64,000 nt of DNA, from NCBI RefSeq assembly GCF_030463565.1, contig NC_134643.1, forward strand, positions 81,527,721 to 81,591,720, read 5' to 3'. A program made the position numbers and the translations under genes. Each line of letters starts with the position of its first letter. The first letter of the stretch is position 1. A model generated the notes under the pieces. That model was not told the DNA's origin, did no database searches, and saw only the letters and a list, made by a program, of their open reading frames with translations. Positions 1 through 13,100 of this stretch are shown piece by piece. This DNA is from Pelecanus crispus (lineage: Eukaryota > Chordata > Aves > Pelecaniformes > Pelecanidae).

Positions 1-3000
1 GCTGCAACAAGGCACTGATTAACCGGTATATACCACTGTCCTCTAGCGGACACATCGACACTGTACAGCCCCGGTGACCGGCAGTATCACTGCTACCAGC
101 TGCCGGGAATTCTCATTTCAGCACCTCAGCTGTTCAGAATGACTCAGTTGTAAAAGCCCAGCGAAGTGGATCACACAGTAAGACTGAAAGATAGAATAAA
201 ATAAAAGCAAGTTGCCCAAGCATTTATGGTAGAGGCCACTTCCACGTCTGGTTGCAGAGGCAAAGTGAACGGTAGATCTCTTTGCTGTGTAACAGAACAA
301 TCCTGACAGAGGAAGGAGAACAACAGTGTCATTAGTTCTTCCTTTCCTTCCCCCCAAAACTAATCTATGGTCATATCTGGTTTTCTGCTTGATCCCCCTC
401 ATTCCTGTTTCTTCTCTTCCAACAGACTTTCCTAAGCAGAGTACCAAGCTTATCATATCATCATCCATGATGCCATTCTAACTTTCTATATGTTAAATGG
501 CCTAGAAGTTGAAGGAAGGCAGAGCGAGCTTGTCGCTATTCTCACAGCACAGTTATAGGGACGTAGTGGAGAGGAGGTAACACAGGAGATCCAAACACTG
601 AAGTGAACATCAGATCTGGATTACAGTTATTCCTTGCCAAAACGGGGAAACCAGACCTGAGGTCTGGTTTCATTAAATCTCCCTTCTGGTATAGCCACAG
701 CAAATAAGCATACTATGGCAATAGGTTACCCCCTGCCCTGAACTGATTTTGTCTTCCTTCCAAACTGTAGCTCCCTACTGTAGCTTTGTTAGATTAATAG
801 TCATAGTGGGGAAGAATAAGACAGTAGGGCTCTATAAATATGTAAGTGATGATGATTCCTTTTATGTTGTCCTTTAAGAAAAGTTACAGAGGGCCACACG
901 TGTACTATTGAAAGTATCAGCTTGGTTAAGCACAATCTAAACTTAGTGCAACACTTTCCAACAGAGTCTAAAAATAGGAACACCAAGATTTTATGGAAAT
1001 ACACGAGGAGAGGCTAACACAGTGTTTTGGGAAATAAGACACAGCAACTTGACATAATTCTGAAATAAATAAATATAGCTTCAGTGATTTATCTCCCTAC
1101 AGAAAGCAAAGTTGGTAGTGTAAGGAAACACTCAGCCCCCCTCCCACGTGGGGTTGCATGTTACAATGCGCTTGCTGTGACAGCCAGTGCCCGCTTTCCC
1201 CTGTGACCAGCAAGATGTTCAGCGTTCATATACTTGGGGAACAGAATTCTTTCCAGTAAAATGTGACTGAGGCTCTCGGTTTGTTAGGACTGAGCTCAAG
1301 TTGAGGACTGCATAACAAAGTAAAGCAAAACCTTCAAAAAGAAAGGAGAACAAAAAACTATTGCAGGGGTGTGGGGGGGTAGGGGGTAAGAAGTGTCAGC
1401 TTCAAGAAAGCCTGAGCATAAAGAACCGTACCTCCTATACATATACTTTCTCATGCACATAGCCCCACACACCTTCTTACAGGCGTATCTGTTTCCTCTG
1501 AAAGACACGTTCCTCAAATTTTATCCCAGCTATTGTGAACAGCGAGCACGAGAAAACACGAAAAGAGAGGTATTTCCAGCATGTCTTATAAATCAAAGAA
1601 GTCCACTGTCACTCAACGCTTAAAAAGATTTCTTTTCCAGGGCACTTGCTGGGAGTTCTGTCACACGAGTTTACAAATAGGTGCCTTGTTTCACACCTTC
1701 ACATGGAGGTAATTTCAGTTTTGCCCCTTTGATTACAGTTTACAGTGGAAATTAGTCCTTCAGTCAGGGGCTAGCGGCTTCAAAACTTCCTGACTTACAC
1801 ATATGGTAAATTCCTGTTTTCTAGCCATGTGGCAATATGAAATATGTTATGTGAATTCAGCCAGGCAGAAACACTGTGAATTTTTTTAGCATGTTTTCAG
1901 GTTAGTCTGTTTGCTCCTCTCAGAAAGACTTTGCTTCCCAACCAGTACTTGGATTACTTTGCCTAAAAAACATGCAGGTACTAAGACCGTGCTTTTTTCT
2001 TTCAACACCTGATACTCTCACCAAATAGGCATCAAGGCACATATACAAGAACCACTTCTATAATTGTCTGTAGGACACAGAGAAATGATACTTGTTCTTA
2101 GACAGCTGGAGACATATTTTACCACAGACAGCCAGGCCATTTCTTTTGTGCATGCTCTGTAGTCTGAGCAGCCTGTTCTCCAGGGCATGCGTGTTTATGC
2201 TCTTCCCCTACAGGTCTTTTGGACAAATTTACTGTTCTGTTCATCACAGGTAAAACAGGAGGAAGGCGGGTTTTTCACGTGACAAATTTCATCATGGATG
2301 GAGATGTGTGGATCCCAGAATTCACTATAACCAGAGTGGGCTGCTCCTACCAGGTCATATGCTAGGAGGGCAGGCATGCAAAATCTTTGCAGTTCTGTCT
2401 TTTTGCCCAAGAAACTCAAAATCCAGCAAGAATTAGCAGCATCCTCAATGTGTCACAGATATTTAAGTAACTTTCCTTTGGCTTCAGACCTCCATCTGTT
2501 CAGCAAGCATAGATAGGTCTAAGATTTGACTGAGGTCCAAGAGGAAAATGTGGACTGCAGAGTGGAGCTAATTAAGCAGCAGAGTTGATGAGGTCTTGAC
2601 AGAAATTTTATACGCTGAATGTTTACATTAAGTTTTTAAAAGTACTGGCTATAGATAGGTAGATAAGGCTTAAGAATGCTGTGATGTTTTTTACAGATTT
2701 AAATGCATGTTTCCTTTTTACACATATACATAGCTCTAAGTGTGGTTATTAATAGTAACTTTACTCACCGTTAGGAAAGTTATGACCAAATAAATCATAT
2801 TATGCAGGTGGGGAAGAAGGCTTAGTGGAAGATTATTATGGTATGTAGTTAGAAGGAAACTTCATAGGAGGCAGCATGGTTCATGCATTAGCTGGCCAGT
2901 AAAAAAGAAAGCAGAAAGAGAAGGTGAAAAATGCTTTCAACAGGCATTGAAAAAAGGAACATAACGAAACACTCACTGACCCTCTCTCGCTTTATCCTGG

Positions 3001-5050
3001 CCTAGAGCAAAAAACCAAAAAATCCTAAACCACTGCAATCATATAGATAATGAATTTCTTCCCTAATCCAAATCTCAGGTTTGTGCTTATCTATTGGGAT
3101 TTTTGGGGGTCTTCACAGCTTTTTTGGTTTACTGATTTTTGTGACAGTAAAAGCACTGCTTTAGCAAATAGGCCAGTGCAAAGGTAATGTACAAGCTAGA
3201 AAGTTTAGCATCTCAACAGGACGGGGGAGCAAATTCCCATTCCAAGACAGGCTAACAGCGGAATCCAAATCTCTTCCTACCATTATCATCAAATAAAACT
3301 CTTCTTTAGTCAGAACACCTCCAAGCAAGCTGCATCTGTGCAGAGTAAAACTTTCAGCGGATCCTCCACTGTTCTTGATGCAACCTTATCACATTTGTAG
3401 ATGTACATCTTGACTCTATTTGAGGCAAGACATAAAGTGAGGCAAAATGTAAAGTATGCTCTCATTATAACCGCTACTTCGGCTGGCAAACTTCTCCTTT
3501 TATATGGTAAATTAAGGCACAAGGAAAACAACATTTTTGACATGGGGTCCTGCAGCATGAAGGTCTTAAGTTTTGTTTATATAAAACATACCATTTTAAG
3601 GTATAGTTAAAGTAGTGAAACATTTTCATGTAGAATTAGTTATGCTGACAAAAATGGGTTCACATCAATACAACTTTTAAACTATACCAATTAAGGGAAA
3701 TTAATCAGCATATGGTACCTTTGCACAGGTATACTTCTAGTGGTCTCTCCAAGGTGGTATATTGGTAATATTACAGCAGGGGAAAAATCCTAACTGAAAA
3801 AAACCTTAACCAATGCATAAACCCGCAAGTGCTGGTATAACTAATTACTAGTACATAAATCCAATTCTTTGACTCATAGATGCCTAGAGATGGAAGACAG
3901 CTCAAGAGATTATTAGTCCAACATGCCCAAGGCACAACTGACTTTATTTTGACGGCATTTTGCAGTCTTTATAAAGACTCTCCTACCAGCCCAAGTGCCT
4001 TAGAGACAAGTAGCAGGTCAGCAATTGAGCCTGGATTAAGAAGGAAAGCCACATGATTAACCTTTCTCCTTAAGCAAAGAGACCATTTCTAGCATCACTG
4101 AGATATGGAGATACTCACTGGGGTTCTCAGAGCAGACAGCAAAAGAACCTGTGGTACCCCGTCTCTCATATATCTTGCAAACTTCCTACCTCCCCCTCAT
4201 TTTTCAAGGGGAGCTGAGTATCTGATTGTTTTCATGGCTATATGGTCCTCTAAATCCAAAGCCATGATGCCAAAAACACCTTGTTCAGGTGCAACCTCAT
4301 ACTGGAAATGCCCACATACCACAGGAAATAAGGGTTTCCCCTAAGAACCCTAGGCTCCTTAAAGCTCCTTGTTTGCGTGCATCCAAAAGCAGTGCCCTCG
4401 CACAGCTCTGAACTTCCCTGGAATCCTCTCCACAGTCCCCCTTCAAGCTGCATCCTGTAGCTCCAACTCCCAAAGTTCCTCATGAAGAGCAATCTGTGGC
4501 CAGTACATTCTATTAAACAAAGAAGATACTTTATACTAAAACCCTTGTGTGTGTGTGTGTGGGGTGGGGGGGAGAATCAGAATGAAGCTTTGGATCTGGA
4601 TCCAGAATCAGTGTCTCCTGCTAAGCAGTCACCTTGGTCACCGGGCTACTCTAAGGAGGCTCAGGCTCTCTCCTGACCTAGACTCTTCTCTCGGTTGCTT
4701 CTGCAGTTTGAAGGGGAGGGTCCCTCCACTCAGCGTAACTCACGCTCAGGCACTCTGGAGGTGGGAAGCGCCGGTTTGAAACCTTTCCCACTCCAAGCAA
4801 AGCAGGGGCTTGACCACCGCTCTCCCACCTCTGCAGCAAGGCTTCGCCTACCGGCTGTCTTCTGTGACGGAGAAGCCCTGTGCTCTGCCTCCGCAGCGAC
4901 AGGTGAGGCAGCCTGGGTGCCGTCCTAAGGAGGGCTATCGCCACCCGTCTTCCAGAGAGGGCCCCCGGCTGGTAAGGAGAAAAGAAAAACCTTTTTTCAG
5001 ATCCCAGACACGCTGTCTGCTGAAAAGAGATTAAAGATTCATTCATGCCG
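1..5050. other. gene-free left flank, no recognised exon
   Basis: I see no convincing coding exon, RNA gene or full-length repeat here. The open frames are short, with no recognisable domain. In mammals the gene next to PKDREJ on this side is CDPF1 (from memory). I looked on the minus strand for its cysteine pairs and its DPF motif and did not find them. Bases 41-115 are unusually CpG-rich for the flank. A faint CR1-like or older repeat trace lies near 3878-3930 (catagatgcctagagatgga). A short TG dinucleotide run is at 4546-4560. Confidence 0.5.
4546..4560. repeat. (TG)n microsatellite with G-rich tail
   Basis: A run of about seven TG units is followed directly by a G-rich stretch (ggggtggggggga). 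It is a simple repeat with no evident function. Confidence 0.9.
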
Positions 5051-5740
5051 CATACCCCTTACTAATGAAATTATCTATTAGCGGGAACTGGTCCCGGGGA
5101 GCTCGGGTTTCCCGCGCTGCCCCCACACTGGGGCCTGGTTGCCAAAAGGGCCTGGCCCTCAGCCCTGCTCTTCCTATTTTCGGGAGGGAGGGAGGGCGGG
5201 AAGGCCGCAGCCTGGTTCATTCAGGGCCACCCGATTTCTGCCCACCCGAGCTGCGCGGCACCCACCCACCCACCCAGCCACGCGTGGCAACCGGCGGGGT
5301 GGCCAGCAGGCCGCTTCCTGCGTTCCCGCGCTGACGCTGCGGCGTCAGGGCCCAGCGCCGCTCCTCCTTAAAGGGCCAGCGCCGCGGGGCGCCCGCCGGC
5401 CGAGGGCCGCGCTGGCGGCAGGGGGCGCTGTGCGCCTGCGCGGGGCCCCGCCCGCCGCCTCCCGGCGGGGCCGGGGCCGGGGCCGGGGCCGGGCGGCTGC
5501 CGGTTGTCAGCGCCGAGCGGCCCGCACCGCCGTGGCGGGACGGGCCGATCCCGAAGGCCCCTGGAGTTCAAGGCGGGGAAGGCGTTTTGGCTTTGGAAGC
5601 GGCAGGCCGCGCCTGGCGGCGCCCAGTTGCAGCGAGGAGCAAGTGGCCGAGGGCCGGTGGGCGGCACCATCCCAGCCAGCCGCCAGGGGGGTGCCCCCGG
5701 CTTTATGAGTGAGAAATAGGGGGTTTGACCAAGATGGCCG
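5050..5740. promoter_or_regulatory. CpG island, promoter-like, target gene unassigned
   Basis: This is a dense GC- and CpG-rich block against an AT-rich background. It contains four tandem GGGGCC units (about 5466-5491). It also contains paired CRE half-sites facing each other (TGACG at 5332 and CGTCA ending at 5347), and a YY1-like CAAGATGGC at 5730-5738. The YY1 orientation would suit transcription to the right, but no exon was recognised in either direction. By mammalian gene order it could serve CDPF1 (leftward) or a non-coding transcript. Several long open frames cross it, but they look like products of high GC: no domains and proline/arginine/alanine-rich. Confidence 0.75.
5466..5491. 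repeat. (GGGGCC)4 hexanucleotide repeat in CpG island
   Basis: Four contiguous GGGGCC units plus a partial unit lie in the CpG island. G-tracts of four separated by CC are compatible with G-quadruplex formation on the plus strand. Confidence 0.9.
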
Positions 5741-6141
5741 CTCTTCCCAGTTGGCTTGGGCAGTCTTCCCTTACAGGAAGTCGCATAGTGACCAGTGTGC
5801 AGGTCCAGTTTTACAATATGGAAGTCTACTAGCTTCCCCCCCCCCCAGGCTATATAATGGGATTTTATACTCTCCAATTAATATCTTCCAAAGGGACACT
5901 GTAACAAATAAAATGCAGCGTTGTGAAGGTTTGTCTTTAATTGCCGGGTCACGCCCTACTAACTCATCCTGTCTTTTTATTATTCCTTATGCTCTGAGTA
6001 GGAGGGATTTATCAGCGTTTTCAGACCTCAGGCCATTTTTGCTCTTACGTGAGCGTGTGCTCAGCCAGAGGCGAGGGGCCTGCTCAGACTCCTGAGCTGA
6101 CTCCTTACGCATCGCCTCTGTGAAACGGGCATCAGTTCCTG

Positions 6142-7011
6142 TGTGTACCAACTCTGGCTGGCATGGAGTTAGTAATGCCGTGAGATATAAGGTCATGCTT
6201 AGCAAGAAAACCGGAGCGAGTGAAGTTTTTTTAAAGTAACTTTTACTCAGAGACTGGCTGGGCACCCGCCTGCAGGTGGTAAGTGACTGCTTTTGCATCA
6301 CTCGTGGTTTTGTGTTTTCCCCCCCTTCACTTCTTAAACTGTCCTTATCTCAACCCACAAGTCTTTTCTGACTTTTGCCCTTCGATTCTCTCCCCAGGCT
6401 GCCGGGAGGAGAGTGTGTTGTGGTTTAACCCAGCAGGCAGCTAAACACCACACAACCGTTCGCTCACTCTCCCGCTCCCCAGTGGGATGGGGGAGAGAAT
6501 TGGGAAAAAAAAAAGAGTAAAATTTGTGCGTTGAGATAAAGACAGTTTAATAGGAGAGAAAAGGAAGGGAAAATAATAATAATAATATATACAAAATAAG
6601 TAATGCACAATGCAATTGCTCACCACCCGCCGACTGATGACCAACCAGTTCCCAAGCAGCAACTGCTGCCCCCCAGCCAGCTCCTCCCAGTTTATATACT
6701 GAGCATGACGTCATATGGTATGGAATAGCCATTTGGGCAGTTTGGGCCTGCCCTCCTGGCTGTGCCCCCTCCCAGCTTCTTGTGCACCTGGCAGAGCAGG
6801 GGAAGCTGAAAAGTCTTTGACTAGTGTAAGCACTACTTAGCAACAACTAAAAACCTGAGTGTGTTATCAACATTATTCTGACCCTAAATCCAAAACACAG
6901 CACTATACTGGCTACTAGGAAGAAAATTAACTCTACCCCAGCTGAAACCAGGACAGAGTGAGCAAGCAGCTGGGTGGGGGCTTACCTGCCAGCTGGGGTC
7001 AACCCACCACA
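6142..7011 (+). mobile_element. old degenerate LTR (+), split by a younger LTR at 6416-6955
   Basis: Two pieces (6142-6415 and 6961-7011) align with the other plus-sense LTRs in the window. The left piece has a decayed head (ctggctggcatggagttag), then the gcatcact segment, then taaactgtccttatctcaac and a decayed gattctctcccc tract. The right piece is the decayed terminal tail (gccagctggggtcaaccc) ending in ca. The interior is shortened relative to the ~560-bp copies. The younger LTR interrupts it exactly between duplicated GAGTG. Sense is deduced from homology to the copy at 61481-62047. Confidence 0.75.
6416..6955 (-). mobile_element. solo LTR, minus sense, 5-bp TSD GAGTG
   Basis: Read on the minus strand it begins TGTCCTGGTTTCAGCTGGGG and ends in CA. 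It is flanked by perfect 5-bp duplications GAGTG (6411-6415 and 6956-6960). It carries a perfect CRE palindrome TGACGTCA (6706-6713) just upstream of a TATATAA-type TATA box (minus sense), then an AAT-rich tract and a TTAAACTGTC segment. No internal region is attached, so it is a solo LTR. A 5-bp duplication suggests a class III/ERVL-like integrase, but that is inference only. Confidence 0.9.
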
Positions 7012-7118
7012 CCATGACAGCCAACTACCACTGAAATTGATGCAAAATAGTCTGGAGAAAATCTGAGCACGACCACTAGTAAGGGGTTGAATGTTAAAAA
7101 ATTCTTAAAAGTAAATAA

Positions 7119-7124
7119 TTTATT
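7119..7124 (-). other. polyadenylation signal for PKDREJ
   Basis: Minus-strand AATAAA about 70 bases past the PKDREJ stop codon. A second copy is at 7133-7138. The PKDREJ 3' UTR would therefore be very short. Confidence 0.6.
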
Positions 7125-7193
7125 TATGAGCATTTATTTGAAATGCAAGTATTACAGAGTAAAGGTTGTCTTGAATACAGAACCTTTCCTTGT

Positions 7194-10100
7194 TCATATG
7201 ACAAGATAAACCATTTTTTTTCCATTTATTTTTCTGTTCTTGAGCCCTAAATGTCGCTGATGTCTTCTCTCAGGCTGCCCATAGAGTGCACTCTGAAAAA
7301 GACCAGGCTCCCTGGTTTTGGGTGTTTTACAGATCAGAAAATAAAATATCCTTCTGAGCCTTTGCAATACAAAAGTAATCACTTGTGCTTCATCAGATGG
7401 TTCTTCATAGACAGGTTGTTTCATGTGTCCATATGCAGACATAATAACAGCTTGGAAGAGATTGATCAAGACACAGGTCATCACCAACATGAAAGAGGCT
7501 AGGAAAAGACCACCCAGCAACCTGTTGGATGAAAATGCAGTATCTCTGAAAGCTGAGACACAGTAAGAGAATATGGTCTGAGCTGAGTGAATCATGTTGT
7601 TGTAATTCCATTCATGCTGCCCAAACACAAGGTAGCCAAAAGCCATAAATATGAAGAAATGTACCGCCACCACGAGGGCCATTGAGGAGATTCTGGGAAG
7701 GGCTGCCAAGATCGATCTTTGTGCCAGGCGCACGTCATAAAGAAATCGAGAATATTTTAGAGTTTTCAAAATGACAAGAAATGCTAAAAACCCCATAGTA
7801 ATCCTTAAAATCTGATCTAAATGAGAAACTGCATGAAAATGAATGAAATCATTCGGGTGAAGTAAGTAAAACTTCACTATATCTGCTCCCACCTTAAACT
7901 TTATGACCTTTAAAAAAACAAAAAGGAAGAATGCTGATTTTAAGCCAAAGTTGATTATATTGGAAATGTTTTTAATGTAATCTTTTTTTTCTTGGCCTAT
8001 GATGTGAAGCTCATCTGCAATGTAAATGAACAGAAAGGCAAGAACAATTACAAACAGACACATCTGAGCTTTAGTTTGCTGATGAAAAATGGGGAGTGCA
8101 AAAGAGTGTACTGACAAACTTGGTTTTATGATCCCAAAATGAGACATTTCAAATATGACTGAGATGGTGCAAAAGAGATCTGCATCTGAGTTAAATGTAG
8201 TTAGTTCAATGATCACAGCCCATGTCTTTTCATCAAGCCAGTTGCTCTGTTGTAGAGCATCCAGCCTTGTCGTTGAATTATGTCTTCCTTCTTCAGGGAA
8301 AAAGTAAAATGTGTATCCTGCTGGTCCATACGTGTGCAGATCTCCATATGAATAATACATCCACGGGGTCCTGTTTCGCTCATAAGTGAACCCTCCGTAA
8401 CTGCTGGCATCCTTGGAAACAGACTGGTTGGCAACTTTTGCCCAAGTGCCAGCATAGTCACCTTTCTCTGGGATGTCACTGCCATATTTGTGAAGACAGT
8501 GGCTTTTACTGATCACAGAGTTATTTACAAAGCTGTGAGGATGGAAACATTTTTTCTCAGTACCTTTAGCCCGCACTTGCCTCATCCTAGGCAAACCAAT
8601 GATTTTGGACCAGCTCTCGGGAAGAAAGGTTGGCTGAATGTCATTGTGGATCAGAGGCAAGAACAAGTCTTTCACCCACACGTAGATATGTTCTAGCTTA
8701 TCTACACTGGAGAGTCGTGGAGAGAATTGGTTATGGATGAAGCAGTTGTAGTGGAAACTGTTGGCATTCTCAGTGGAATAGGCAAAATTTAATAGCAGTG
8801 TTAAAAAGACAAGGTGACTAATGAAACCTTTTGTGAAAATAAATGCCTTGACTTTAATTTTTGCCCTTTTCAGCATGTCTGCAATCTCTTCAGCTTCTAA
8901 AGGCTTATACTGCTTGGTGCCTCTGACTTCAGCAAGTTTCAAGTGCATCTCTCTCATCTCATCAGCACTCATCGTTTCTTTAGCCAGCTTAATATCAGAA
9001 TACTTTTTCTCAGTTAACCATGTGATGTTTTCACAGTATTTTGGACGAATTGTACTCATAGCTGAGAAAAAACTGATTTTTAGAATTGAAAGGACAAACA
9101 CGTTCTCAATAAAGGAGATTGCAGATGCTAAAAGCCACTCTCGTGAGGTCTGATAGCCATAAGACAAACCATATAACACAATGAAAAATGATGATAGCCC
9201 AGTGACAGCTATAACTAGCGCCCATGAGAGATACACACACCACCAAGAAAAAACTATGTGCGGTCTCTTGCGAAAGGGCATGGAGGTAATGCTTAGTGGT
9301 TTCCTTTCTTTCTGAAAGTTGCCCCCTTCTTCTGCGTAATTATTACTAAAACTGGAATTTGATGGTGGCCTTCTCTGGCAGGGCTTAGCCATTGGAGGGG
9401 AATTTGCAGTTATCATCTCCTCCTCTATTCCAATTACATTTACATCTCTTTCAGAAACTGTGCAATTACTCCAGTTTTGGGGAGCTCCCTTGCTTCTTGT
9501 CTTTCTGGAACATGGCGGGCTCTGTGAGTTGCTGGGACCAGGAAGGTTCTCCAAGGGACTAATATCCCTTGATTCTGCTGAAGTTTCTGAAGCGTATAAT
9601 TTTTGCAAACGTTTCTTCCAGTTCTTAAGATTTCCAGACAGGAAGGGTGAACATCTCTTTGGGTCCATCTGAGCCATACCACGAGGAGAAGGTTCCTTCT
9701 GGGAATACTTAAACAAGGCAATTATAATCATTTCTACAGGTATGGTAAGCAAAGCACATTCAATTCCTACTGTTATTGATCTCAAATACCTCAAGTGTAT
9801 TGGAGATTCTTCATTCTTGTCACCATTAAAGAACATAATGTTAACAAGCAAGTTTAATAATAATATTGCTAAACAGGAAGACAACCTTTGGAGCCTGCTG
9901 AAAGTGCCAGTGAGAACATGAGCAAAAATTGAGAGCCACAGATGGCCTTCTGTCAGGCTGTTGGCAAGATTAATCAAAAAATAGTCAATTCTGGGCAGAG
10001 GTGTCTTGGGGTTTGTGACAGAAAATGTCCTTTCTAGTAAGTGATCGCCCTTGTCAAGAGAAAGCCATTTCCTGCATATAAAGAACCAGGTCTTCCTGGT

Positions 10101-13100
10101 GGACACATTCTCAACTTTGGCTCTGCTTAAGAACCAGCTTGGAGATGGGCCCCTGTTATTGTGCCAGACCCTGAAGGAACAAATGTCTCCCAAGTCTTTC
10201 TTAGTAGTTAACAGAAAGCAATCAGTGCTTCCTTGTTGGAAAGATTGAAAATGCGGGTGCCGTAAACAATGGACGTCACTTGTGCCATTCTGGCCGATGA
10301 GCTGGAGAAAGACATCTGCTTTGGTTCCAGCTCCCCAGCGACTGCCTGTGTATAAAGCGACCAAAAAGCTCACTTCATCAAAGGGGTCGTTGTCTGGCAG
10401 AACTATAATCTTGTCTTTGCTGTCCCTGTCCGTCCTGTCTTTTCTCATGGCCCAGAGTGACAAAGGGAAGTAGACGGCAAAAATAAAGAGCACGGTTAAG
10501 AGAGTCACTGGGTTTTTAGGTATGTCTGCTATCAGGCTTTTTCCCAGATCTACTGGGTTGGGGGTAACTATTACTTTGGCTGCCAGGAACCTGATGTTGA
10601 ACGTGGATGCATTTGACACAGTGTGGACTGACAGACTTCTGCGACTCCGCTTCATATTGCAGACACAGTGTACCCTCTGCCAGTCAGTCAAGGAGCCAAG
10701 CCTGCACATGTCTTCTCTCCACAGACTTCGAACTCCATCCAGAAATAAGCACTGATCACTAAAAATGTGTATGCTCACCAGTCTCTGGGTTTGATACCTT
10801 ACGACATAGGGTGTCAGCAAGACAATGGAGATGTTATGAGTGTCTGTACCGCTTCCTTGAGCTGCAGCTGTCAGCAATGACTCTGGGAGACAGATAATAT
10901 AGGGAGCCTTGATGTTACAGTCAGCGCTAGCTGTCTCATTTTTGCTTGCAACCGTTGACATGTTGTGAAAAGCAGCAAACGAGGCTATGGGATGAGCATG
11001 AGTGACGTTGGCACCTGTAAATACTAGCACCTTGAAAGTAACTTTTAATTTTGTCAGGATCTGGATGTAGATGCTCTTGGTATTTCTGTTGACTTCAAAA
11101 CTAAATCCTCCAGTTGTGTAAGCTTGTGCTTTATCGGGTCCCATTGCTAATTGAAAAGTTGAAGATTCCTTATCTTTCCTAGCAATAGTAATTTCTGCTC
11201 CTTCAGGCACGATCCCTAGTAGATCCCCATTATCCTTGGTCTCTGCCATTTTGAACCCCAAAACCATTGTTGCGATTTCTGATGTGTAACCTAACCAAGG
11301 GAAGGGGTTCTCATCAAACTCAAAAAGGGCAGTGGAAATCACAGCATCATAGGGTAATCCTGCATAATTTTCCTTTTTCAGTGATGGATAAAAGCAATTC
11401 CTGCAGGTGTTTCTGGTAGAGAAAGCATCTGCAATGTTCCAGGCTTCATCTCTCTTCAGAGTGATATTCCAGTGTTTTGTTTCCATTAGAGTTTCTGTTT
11501 CTCCAGGGACTTTGCCCTCGAAAACTACCTCCATTAAATTTTCCATGATGGAGAAGACTTGTTTAACTCCACTTACATTGACATTCCTGCGATGCACAAG
11601 AGCAGCTCTCAGGATGTTGGACAAGCATCTTAGTATTCCACTGGCCTGAATTTCTGCTTCCTCAGACCAAAGGCTGTCATTCCTCTGCATCTTCAGCACT
11701 CCTGTTACTTCTGTCAGCTTCTTAATGGCAAGGTTTTGTGATCTAACGTTCACTTCATCAGCTTCCTCTGTGACTTGAGAAAGAGAAGCAACTATTTGGT
11801 TGACTTCCATTGTGCTCTCAGCTGAAATATTCAGGGCTGTTTTAATCAAGCGTTCCCGAAACTGAGCCTTAGGGAGCTGGAGAGTTGGTGAGGCTTTAAT
11901 ATAGTTTAAGACTGAGGCTGCCAGATAAGCCAAATAACCCGCACTAAAATAATCTCCAGTCTGGAGATAAGATGTCATCGGTGCGCTTAAACCACTCACT
12001 GAGGCCAGCAGTTCATGAAACACAACAGCTAGTGGTCGACTGTTAACTGGGTTCTGTACGCGGACATATAAATTCACTTGGGTAAACGCCCCAAGGGAAT
12101 CACGCACTTGAACGTAGAGTGTCAAGGTGTACTTCTGAGAGGGCACTCCAACTGGGAGAAAAGATGGAGGAGTTTTAGGCTCATAACCAAAGTACAGAAT
12201 TGTGCCAAATGTATTTTCCTCCACAGAAGATATTTTGGTAGTTTTGGGTACATTGGAAGCTATTATCACTTTATATGTCAGAAGTAAATTGCTGTCAGAA
12301 AATCCACTGCATTGAACAACAAATTTTGTCAGAAAGGCTGTACCCCAGCGTGGGTTGATGGTACACTTGCCAGCCCTGGGAGGAGAATTTACCTTAAATG
12401 CATGTCTGTAGATTGAGGACCTACCATCCCAGGTAGTTACTTTTAACAGAAGTATGTAGGATCGATGTGCAGTCTTTATAAAAGTCAGAGCGTGTATAGA
12501 CAAGTAAGCCCCAGACCTCCCTGTTGAGGTTCTGGAAGACCAGTCAAAGCTAATTTCTGTAGAGGTTTCTGAAAAAAGGGACCAGTAGTAGACTGGATGG
12601 CTGTTTGTTCTACAGTTTAGGCATTTTCCAGACAAGGTAAATCTCTCTGTTGGAATTAGAGAGCTACCACAGTTTTCAAGGCATGTCACATCCAGAAGGG
12701 GTGGGGAGCCTGGCTGCACATCTACAGTTTGGTCAGCATAACTCCTCCTTCTATCTTTTTGAATCTCTAGACGAAAGTAGTATATGGCATTTCCTGGGAG
12801 GGATTCTGGTGGCATTGCTTGAACTGGACCTGAGGATGTTAACCATTTCAAATCCCTCTGGGCCGGGTGGCATCTCTTTCCTGGGCTGACTTTCATGTTT
12901 TTATAGTCTGACACCTCTTTAGTGCAGTACCAAGTAAATTTGATTCCCTTTAGTCTTTCCTGTGAATCGGGATCGTAGGATGCAGAGCCGTCAAGAGTCC
13001 AATTATCAGAAAAACCTACTGTGCGGAATGTGCCTCCTGCAATATTTGCCACTAGATCGGTTCTCTCAATCTGAACGTAAACTTTATCTGAGCCCCTGAG

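Noticed and set aside
2195-2419. Minus-strand frame with FCMPALL resembling a CDPF1 motif
   Set aside because: The surrounding cysteine pairs and DPF motif of CDPF1 are absent, so the likeness is chance.
3878-3960. Possible ancient SINE or CR1 trace (catagatgcctagagatgga)
   Set aside because: Too short and diverged to name a family without a library search.
5139-5877. Long open frames of 169-189 codons on both strands in the CpG island
   Set aside because: They are proline, arginine and alanine-rich products of high GC with no domain, and they overlap on both strands.
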